NCBI GenBank assembly: GCA_964501185.1
Contig: CAZCRT010000037.1
Span: forward strand, 1-25,368
Reading direction: 5' to 3'
Source: BS150m-G50 sp964501185 [NCBI: uncultured Bacteroidia bacterium]
Lineage (GTDB): Bacteria; CAIWAD01; BS150m-G50
Length of the DNA stretch: 25,368 nucleotides
Shown: positions 16,342 through 21,915 of the stretch, piece after piece
Numbering within the stretch: the first letter of the stretch is position 1
Layout of the letters: each line of letters opens with the position of its first letter
The notes under the pieces: generated by a model
The model's input: the letters and a program-made list of their open reading frames with translations, nothing else
The model's database searches: none
Told to the model about the DNA's origin: nothing
Made by a program: the position numbers and the translations under genes

Positions 16342-16742
16342 TCCAATAGCACATGTGCAAACTGATGATCATCATGATGAGAAAGCGTTCTGGAGAATTC
16401 AGCTGTATGATCTATATTACCTGACGCAGAAACTCTAAGCACCCTTATGAGGATTGTTGAGCTCCCGGGATAGCTCCAGGCCATGTAGGTTACGTTCCCA
16501 TTAGAGTCAGTAGTCAAAGTCTGGGTGTTAAGATTTTCTCTCGATGTAGTGAAAGTTACCTCAGCACCCTGGATGCTGGGGTGATCGTAGTAACGACCAT
16601 TCGAAACATGCACAGTCAAAGTTCCCCACCACTCATCATCAGCGCATCTGACAAAGGAAGACAGAAACACCAGCAGAAGTAATACGATCCGCATGCTTAA
16701 GAACGCTTTCAGATAAAGCGTTCCTCTTACTACATCTCTCAT
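16338..16742 (-). CDS. Small exported Ig-like/carboxypeptidase-regulatory-like protein
   Basis: A 134-residue protein of unknown function. The start at 16742 is chosen for GGAGA (16748-16752) five bases upstream; an alternative ATG at 16694 would begin directly at the hydrophobic segment MRIVLLLLVFLSSF. Either way a signal peptide or anchor comes first. The rest (GTLTVHVSNGRYY...IQGAEVTFTTSRENLNTQTLTTDSNGNVTYMAW) has the beta-sandwich pattern of domains that insert a variable loop and end in TDxxGxV, as in invasin or carboxypeptidase-regulatory-like folds. The C-terminus is His-rich (LSHHDDHQFAH). The stop codon overlaps that of GH31 in the palindrome CTAG. A terminator hairpin lies directly before its ribosome-binding site. 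Confidence 0.65.
   Translation of the reverse strand: MRDVVRGTLYLKAFLSMRIVLLLLVFLSSFVRCADDEWWGTLTVHVSNGRYYDHPSIQGAEVTFTTSRENLNTQTLTTDSNGNVTYMAWSYPGSSTILIRVLRVSASGNIDHTAEFSRTLSHHDDHQFAHVLLD
16701..16723. repeat. Perfect 9-bp inverted repeat inside a leader/coding region
   Basis: GAACGCTTT (16701-16709) and AAAGCGTTC (16715-16723) form a hairpin with a five-base loop, between the two candidate start codons of the small exported protein. It might mask the downstream ATG (16694) in the mRNA. No T run follows. Confidence 0.5.
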
Positions 16743-16752
16743 GATTATCTCC

Positions 16753-16780
16753 AAAAAACCGGAAACCATACCAGCCGGTT
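16753..16780 (-). terminator. Short terminator after the barrel-like protein gene
   Basis: On the minus strand AACCGG and CCGGTT (16775-16780 and 16757-16762) form a six-base-pair stem with a 12-base loop, followed by T (A run 16753-16758). It lies about 70 bases after the stop of the gene at 16852 and abuts the ribosome-binding site of the next gene. Confidence 0.5.
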
Positions 16781-16851
16781 TACAGGTATTGAGGATCAGG
16801 TCAGCTCCCGTTAACCTGGGACTGTGGCATATCCACTCTAACTACCATTTT

Positions 16852-17682
16852 TCACAATTTGTAATACAATTCTAAACGAGTTTCCAACTGAACAAATGGA
16901 TTGGCGTTCTCAAGATCAGTAACAACAAGACGTTCCTTAAGCTGTATTGCTACATACTCATAGATTTGCCAACGGGCACCAAAACCCAGATTCAAAGCAA
17001 CATGTAATTCAGATGCTCTGTGCCCGAAATCATCGGACATGTTTACAGATCGCAGGCCGGCCCCGAAAAGTAAGAATCCTGAAGGATTGCCTTCGAGTCG
17101 AAATGTTGGGGGGAAATAGCTTATATCGGTATCAAGAGCTACAACCAGACCATCCATCAGAATTGTTTCCTCGTTAAACAAATCCGTCTTCATCTTCGCT
17201 TGAATGAATGACATTTCAACACCAACTCGACTCCTCCCGGACTTCAGCACATGTGATATGCCACATCCACCCATTCCTCCATTGTCATAGATAACTGACA
17301 GCATATAGGGTGTATCGCCACCATAGAGAAGAGCTTTATCAATCGTATTCTCAAGCAGGAATCCGCCGAAGAGATACAATTCGATAGCGTTCCAATCAAA
17401 CTCCAGTCCAGTTCCAGATGATGATCTGCGCTCGATCTCGTTGAAATACAGAGTCTCATTGGAATCAAGATATGTCAGTGCAACTATCTCTTCACCGCTG
17501 AGAGTGAGCAATGATACTTCTCCTTCTGGATCCAGTTCAACCCGATCAGCGGTTATCGAAACTAACACTCCTCTTATCGTGCGGTTGTCTTTCAAATGTA
17601 CCAGCACATCCTCTGCCAGCGCCAGATTCTGAATCGATAACAGCTGGAACAGAAGGATGATGTATAAGACTCGTTTATGCAT
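16852..17682 (-). CDS. Exported protein, possible outer-membrane beta-barrel
   Basis: A 276-residue protein I do not recognise. Residues 1-23 are a signal peptide (ending ALA-ED). Residues 24-75 (DVLVHLKDNRTIRGVLVSITADRVELDP...LTLSGEEIVALTYL) have the short-strand pattern of a small SH3/Sm-like barrel, as seen in exported proteins that begin with 'LKDGRxxxGxI'. The rest (100-276) alternates hydrophobic and polar residues with many aromatics and Gly (FGGFLL, LLFGAGLRSV, LNLGFGARWQIYEYVAIQLKERL) and ends LELYYKL, consistent with an eight-stranded outer-membrane barrel. AGAGG lies seven bases before the ATG. No sorting domain. Function unknown. Confidence 0.75.
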   Translation of the reverse strand: MHKRVLYIILLFQLLSIQNLALAEDVLVHLKDNRTIRGVLVSITADRVELDPEGEVSLLTLSGEEIVALTYLDSNETLYFNEIERRSSSGTGLEFDWNAIELYLFGGFLLENTIDKALLYGGDTPYMLSVIYDNGGMGGCGISHVLKSGRSRVGVEMSFIQAKMKTDLFNEETILMDGLVVALDTDISYFPPTFRLEGNPSGFLLFGAGLRSVNMSDDFGHRASELHVALNLGFGARWQIYEYVAIQLKERLVVTDLENANPFVQLETRLELYYKL

Positions 17683-17734
17683 CTCGTAACCTCTTCACAT
17701 GAGCAACGATGACAACCAGATAACAGCGGACCCC

Positions 17735-17797
17735 CTACTTCACATAACTCACCTTCAACACTGCTGCTCCTGTGGTGCAGCCTGGCAGTTTCGCGTC
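17735..17797 (-). pseudogene. Orphan sorting-domain tail
   Basis: Just beyond the stop of the gene at 17806, another frame reads about 18 residues ending AAVLKVSYVK and a TAG at 17735-17737. This matches the last residues of the sorting domains in the window (VLKVSFVK, VMKVSYMK, VMKVGYLK). No start or upstream domain is attached, so it is a relic of a deleted or recombined paralog. Confidence 0.6.
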
Positions 17798-17805
17798 CAG
17801 TATGA

Positions 17806-19090
17806 TTACTTTATATACATCATTTTCTGCGTAACTGCATAAGTATCGACTCTTAACTTGACAATGTATACACCGGAAGCGAGGTCCGAAGGGGACCAGG
17901 CAGCGGTGTGATGACCTGCAGGCATGAAGCCGTCGTGTATCACGTCGACCAACTGGCCGTTGATGTTGTAGACTGACAGAGCTACCCTAGCGGGTGTAGC
18001 CAGGCTATACTCGATACTTGTTGAAGGGTTGAAGGGATTGGGGTATACGTCGACCAGGGCAATGTTGATCGGAGAATCTGTTTTCATAACTGCTTCATCA
18101 GGATTCAGGCAGAAGGAAAGATCCCAGTTGCAGGTCTGAGGATCTCCGTTTGCCTCAAAGTAGGAATATCCGTCCCCCGTCCCTGAACTCAGCCAGAGGA
18201 ACCAGCAATCGTGAAAATCACCATAGCCCTGAAGTCCCAGCCAGCCGTCTTCCAGCAATACAGGGTTTTGCAGGCTGACATTGAATTCGTACAGTATGTA
18301 ACCAGCATACTGAGTACCAACAGGTGTACCGGTAAGGCTCACATCTTCACTGTAAGCCAGCTCCCCGGGATAATCGAGACCTTCATCTGAATAGATGTTG
18401 ATATGAAAATCCATTGGGAAATTCAGGCATTCAGACCACCCGGAAGTATAAGCCAGGCTTAAGCCCCAGAACCGGATGCTGCTAATCAATCCGGTATCAC
18501 CGAATCGATCCGCCCGTAAGTAATTGTGCTCATCAGAGTCATCATAAGATGTACCGGCGCTCCACTCATCATCTGAACTATGTGGGAGCTGACAATTTCC
18601 GTACTCCTGAGGTGACTCCATGTCAGTTATCAGACGGTACTCACCCGCCTCACCACCATAGCCATCAACGATTATGTAGTAGTCGCCAGCCGGTAGATTC
18701 TGTATCTCGAGATAGGAGCGATACGGATTTCCCGATGAATCTGAACAGTAATCCTCGTTGCACCCAACACAGTTAAGCTCGATGTCCCAGACCCAGATTT
18801 TGGTATCATAGCCGGACTCGCAAAGATCGAAAGTGTAATTTCCTGCTACGGCAGAGTTGAAGATGTAGACCACATCCGGGGAATCAGCCCCATACGGGCA
18901 CTCTCAATCGTAGTCGTCGTTATAGCCGATTGTTGTTCCATAAAGCGTATCCCCAACTGCGGTTGGAACCGCTTCCTCGATAGTATCCCCCCCCCTGTCT
19001 GGAATCATAATCATAAGCGACAACAGCAGTCATGAAGGGTGTCCCGCTCCATAAGAGAACTGCGATTGTAAGCAGGCCATGTTTTCTCAT
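17806..19090 (-). pseudogene. Sorting-domain surface protein disrupted by G9 frameshift and in-frame TGA
   Basis: GGAGG (19095-19099) precedes ATG 19090, which starts a signal peptide (MRKHGLLTIAVLLW...) and runs into nine G (plus-strand C run 18987-18995). In the present frame it ends after 57 residues. With eight G the frame continues DTIEEAVPTAVGDTLYGTTIG and reaches an in-frame TGA (18904-18906), after which ECPYGADSPDVVYIF opens the long frame to 17806. The body contains a PPC-like domain (AGNYTFDLCESGYDTKIWVWD ... LPAGDYYIIVDGYGGEAGEYRL), a second beta-rich domain, and a complete sorting domain (YPNPFNPSTSIEY ... MMYIK). Corrected length is about 427 codons. Two lesions argue for a pseudogene; the homopolymer also allows phase variation. 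The long frame alone lacks a signal peptide. Confidence 0.85.
18987..18995. repeat. Nine-base C/G homopolymer in a surface-protein gene
   Basis: A run of nine C on the plus strand (G on the coding strand) about 32 codons after the start of the gene at 19090. Eight, five or eleven G would put the downstream reading frame in register with the start. Confidence 0.9.
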
Positions 19091-19115
19091 AGATCCTCCC
19101 GCCTGATAGCTATTC

Positions 19116-19925
19116 CTACCTGACCAGCACCATCTTCCGCGTCTCAACCTGATCACCAGCGGTCAAACTGTACACATATACACCGCTGGCCAGCCCACTT
19201 CCGTCGAAAACGACCTGGTGTATGCCAGAAGTGTGTGGCCCCTGGCTTAATACATCAACAAGCTGCCCTTTGATATCGAAGACGGTCAGCCTCACACTGC
19301 AGGGGGTTTCCAGGCCGTATTCAATGGTGGTCGAGGGATTGAAGGGGTTGGGGTAACTGGCGAGCAGTCTCAACTGTGCAGGCTCGACATTTCCGGTCCC
19401 TTCACCGGCGTGAATTATCAGCTGCTCAAACTGAACAAAGAAAGCCCAGTTAATCTGCCAGGAGGTGTCTTCGAACTGATCGGGTCCATACACACCACCG
19501 CACTCCAGAATGTCGGTTGAGGGGAACATATCGCCATTGTTTCCCCACAGTTCAAACTCAAACCAGTATCCATAGCCGATATTGGATTCGAACCAGTGCA
19601 CCCCGTCTACTACCCAGTAGTCGTTAGTGATGTTGACATAGTTCTGGCCACTGATGTTGTCCAGAACATGATCCCCGGTTGTCAGGGTAAAGGAGTCATT
19701 GCTAACCTGATAACGACGGCAGTGCCCCGGATCAACATCGAAAAACTCTTCAGAATCAACTGAGAAGACCATGTTCACATCCATACCGGTCTCTGCACCG
19801 GCCAGCGGGCCTTCGGTCAACTCATTTCCGGCAACTGTACCGGATGCTTCCAGCGTCACTGTTTCTGCCATTGAACCTGAAACTACCAGACTGAACGTCA
19901 TTAGTATCAGAATAACCCGGTTCAT
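19116..19925 (-). CDS. Exported protein with C-terminal sorting domain
   Basis: An intact 269-residue protein. Residues 1-20 are a signal peptide (ending SMA-ET). Residues 21-170 are a beta-rich domain (TVTLEASGTVAGNEL, VNMVFSVDSEE, WFESNIGYGYWFEFELWGNNGDMF) resembling PEP-CTERM-associated or cohesin-like exported domains of unknown function. The sorting domain begins near 185 with YPNPFNPSTTIEY and ends RKMVLVR. AGGAGG six bases before the ATG overlaps the stop of the upstream broken gene (19936), and the next gene starts 25 bases after its own stop, so three genes probably shared a transcript. Likely exported through a type IX-like system. Confidence 0.87.
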   Translation of the reverse strand: MNRVILILMTFSLVVSGSMAETVTLEASGTVAGNELTEGPLAGAETGMDVNMVFSVDSEEFFDVDPGHCRRYQVSNDSFTLTTGDHVLDNISGQNYVNITNDYWVVDGVHWFESNIGYGYWFEFELWGNNGDMFPSTDILECGGVYGPDQFEDTSWQINWAFFVQFEQLIIHAGEGTGNVEPAQLRLLASYPNPFNPSTTIEYGLETPCSVRLTVFDIKGQLVDVLSQGPHTSGIHQVVFDGSGLASGVYVYSLTAGDQVETRKMVLVR

Positions 19926-19935
19926 ATTGAGCCTC

Positions 19936-20784
19936 CTATTTCAAATAACCAACTTTCATAACATCCCGCTGCCCGCCAGCACAAAGTTCAACGAAGCAGA
20001 TGCCTGAAGAAAGGTCGATAGGCGTCCACTCGACGCTGTGCTGCCCTGCTGACATGAAGCCATCGTGTATCACTTCGATCAGCTGACCATTGATGTTGTA
20101 GACCGAAAGAGTGACATCACTGCGCATCGCCAACCCGTACTCAATCGTTGTCGATGGATTGAAGGGGTTGGGGTATGCATGATACAAAATATACCCACTG
20201 ATATGTGTAACCTGTTCTGGCTGCTCTACTTATTCAGATAATTCCTGCCAGTTCAGGAAGGGATACCCTCCATTCAGTTCAGAATCGATATCCCATATAT
20301 CTTCTTCCCCAGAATCATCATAAGGATCACCCACAAAATCCCACGGCTCATCCAACCCCTCAGTAGCCAGATCATTGTAAGTGGTGACATCCTGCATTTC
20401 GGCAGTGGTTTTGCCAGTGCCACCGCCACTCCACTGCGGATAACCATCCTGAGCATTACCATTCTGGATTGTGAATCCCGCCACTACGGTCGTTGTGTCA
20501 ATGATACCGCCCAACTCTTCTTCAAAGCGTATCACACTCGCCAGCGAGTCACCATCAATAACACAATCCTCCTGCCCACTCCCGATCAGCTTGATTCCGT
20601 TGACGGCAGGCCAGACGATGTTCTCATAGTACGTCCCGGCAGCAACCAGAACCCTGTCGTCCTCTACAGCTGTGTTTAGTCCAGTTTGAATTGTGGGTTG
20701 ATCACCGGGAACGTGGATGGTGGTGGAGAGGGAGGTTGAAGCGACTGTGAGAATCAGCGTGAAGAGTAAAATGAACCTGCGCAT
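19936..20784 (-). pseudogene. Beta-helix protein separated from its sorting domain by an in-frame TAA
   Basis: From ATG 20784 (AGGGGG upstream, next to it a TGCA as in the paralog at 12740) there is a signal peptide, then TTIHVPGDQPTIQTG and VVAGFTIQNGNAQDG. It then switches to a segment GGTGKTTAEMQDVTTYNDLATEGLDEPWDF ... WDIDSELNGGYPFLNWQE that I recognise as the closing part of GLUG-repeat proteins, so the passenger is itself a fusion. TAA (20230-20232) ends the 184-residue frame. The same frame continues without shift into VEQPEQVTHISGYILYHAYPNPFNPSTTIEY and a complete sorting domain to TAG at 19936. One substitution (for example GAA or CAA to TAA) explains it. The truncated protein could be secreted to the periplasm but not sorted. 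Confidence 0.85.
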
Positions 20785-20873
20785 TGCACCCCCTAAAAAG
20801 GTGTGAACTGGTGTTAACGGAAAGATACACACCACTAGCGAGAAAGCAAAGCTCAGAGAAAGTCAGGGGTAGC

Positions 20874-21000
20874 CTATGGGCTGGCGGTGTGATAGACACG
20901 GAAGCCGATGTTAGGGCCTGGATTGCCCGGGTCCCCACCTTCACGATTCGCACATCGCAGGTAACCTCCCAGTACCAGCCGGAGCCCCCTCGCTACACGA
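20874..21000 (-). pseudogene. C-terminal remnant of a formylglycine-generating-enzyme-like (FGE-sulfatase) domain
   Basis: The minus strand reads SSDGRVARG, then GGYLRCANREGGDPGNPGPN and IGFRVYHTASP to TAG (20874-20876). This is the characteristic end of FGE/SUMF1-type domains (RVLRGGS ... LRxAxRxxxxPxxxxxxIGFRV). Between RVARG and LRCANR the frame reads LRLVLGGY, whereas a neighbouring frame reads GSGWYW, closer to the usual GGSW, so a compensating pair of indels is likely. Nothing resembling the rest of the domain is found upstream. It is a relic of a larger exported protein. Confidence 0.6.
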
Positions 21001-21356
21001 CCGTCGCTGCTGACGGGGACCAGAGGACAGCAGGCAATTTGAACGTGCTCCACGAATGGGAACGTTTGATCAGTGATTATGCCATCACACGCCAACGGCT
21101 CCTGTTGCTGTTAAATATTTTCAATTTGCTCGTTCCTGTTGAAACTTTTTTTCAAGCACGACATTACAGGTATATAAATTCATCGTTGTGGTTGGTAACT
21201 TCTCTGCCTGTTTGGACGCAATTCTGTATCTAAACTGTATGCGTGGTAATCACTTCAGGCTGCTTCCGAAACCAGTAGTCAATCCACGGCACTATTCTAT
21301 ATCGTTGGCATAGTAATTGCAATTACCTCCTCATTAATTGTTGCCGGATAGCCGAT
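21001..21356. other. Intergenic region upstream of the receptor operon
   Basis: About 350 bases with no gene that I can support. It must contain the promoter for the plus-strand operon starting at 21357 or 21393. The only striking element is the palindrome at 21313-21326. No cobalamin or other riboswitch was recognisable. Confidence 0.4.
21313..21326. promoter_or_regulatory. 14-bp perfect palindrome, candidate operator
   Basis: GTAATTGCAATTAC is a perfect inverted repeat 30 bases before the first possible start of the Cys-rich/TonB-receptor operon. Size and position suit a dimeric repressor such as a metal-responsive regulator; the regulator itself is not in the window. Confidence 0.4.
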
Positions 21357-21890
21357 ATGATCGCTATCTGTGTTTTCAGATGGATTGTAACCATGTCGAA
21401 TCGACTGAATCGAATCACTATCCTGTTCTATCTGTGGCTGTTATGCAGCCTGGGCTTATTGCTTTCCCCGCTACAGATGCCCTTGGTCGGTGCAGAAGAG
21501 GCGATCCCGGGTGATATCCCGGCAAACTGCTCCATGACAACCAGTTGCTGTGGTGAGAGTGAAAGCCCGGCTTCCAGTTCTACATCCACCAGAGCAGTTT
21601 CAGTGTTTGATCAACTGCTGCAGGCAATCTGTTGCCAGGATGATTCGACCGGGAACAGTTGTAACTCAGCTTCATATGACTGTGGCCATAGCTGTTACGG
21701 TTGTATGGCAGGTTTTCAGCATGCGCTCACATTTTCTTTCGCACAGATACACCCCCCTCAGCTGAACCGTCTGCTGCCGAATACTTGTAAAAGCGACCTC
21801 TCCAGCTGCTGGCAGGAGACGCTTTACCGTCCACCCACCCCCTCCTTTCCTTTTAAATGTACGCTGGCTGGTGAAATTCACCGTCAATGA
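21357..21890 (+). CDS. Cysteine-rich exported protein upstream of TonB receptor
   Basis: A protein of 177 residues, or 165 if the ATG at 21393 is used, which places the basic N-terminus MSNRLNR directly before the hydrophobic stretch ITILFYLWLLCSLGLLL. Neither start has a strong ribosome-binding site. After the signal/anchor (ending VGAEEA) come about a dozen cysteines in pairs and clusters: TSCCGE, AICCQDD, NSCNSASYDCGHSCYGCM. A His/Pro-containing end (QIHPPQL, LYRPPTPSF) recalls small exported proteins that accompany metal-handling TonB receptors and end in an aromatic-x-PP motif; this is inference. It ends 25 bases before the receptor start, so an operon is likely. A role in binding copper, mercury or another soft metal is possible but not shown. 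Confidence 0.7.
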   Translation: MIAICVFRWIVTMSNRLNRITILFYLWLLCSLGLLLSPLQMPLVGAEEAIPGDIPANCSMTTSCCGESESPASSSTSTRAVSVFDQLLQAICCQDDSTGNSCNSASYDCGHSCYGCMAGFQHALTFSFAQIHPPQLNRLLPNTCKSDLSSCWQETLYRPPTPSFPFKCTLAGEIHRQ

Positions 21891-21915
21891 CCAATCACCA
21901 ATGGAAAGGAAGAAT

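Larger units (their letters stand above)
11340..20180. repeat. Dispersed DNA repeats encoding shared leader and sorting-domain segments
   Basis: Four copies of near-identical DNA for YPNPFNPSTTIEY lie around 11339-11374, 18007-18042, 19318-19353 and 20138-20173 (plus-strand core GGATTGAAGGGGTTGGG in three, GGGTTGAAGGGATTGGG in one). Three copies of the DNA for TTIHVPDDQPTIQ lie around 12228-12270, 12642-12680 and 20690-20725 (core GTTGATCA then CGTGGAT). The 12.7-kb and 20.8-kb copies also share the region before the start (CAGTTCACACC ... GGTGCA). Confidence 0.75.

Noticed and set aside
18904-18906. TGA recoded as a sense codon
   Set aside because: Intact housekeeping genes in the window (rsmA, mgtE, fetB) terminate at TGA, so general recoding is excluded.
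20784-21233. Plus-strand 149-codon frame
   Set aside because: Antisense to the FGE-like remnant and to the start of the beta-helix gene; no ribosome-binding site.
21001-21356. Cobalamin riboswitch upstream of the TonB receptor
   Set aside because: Looked for the B12-box type conserved core and stems; none was found.
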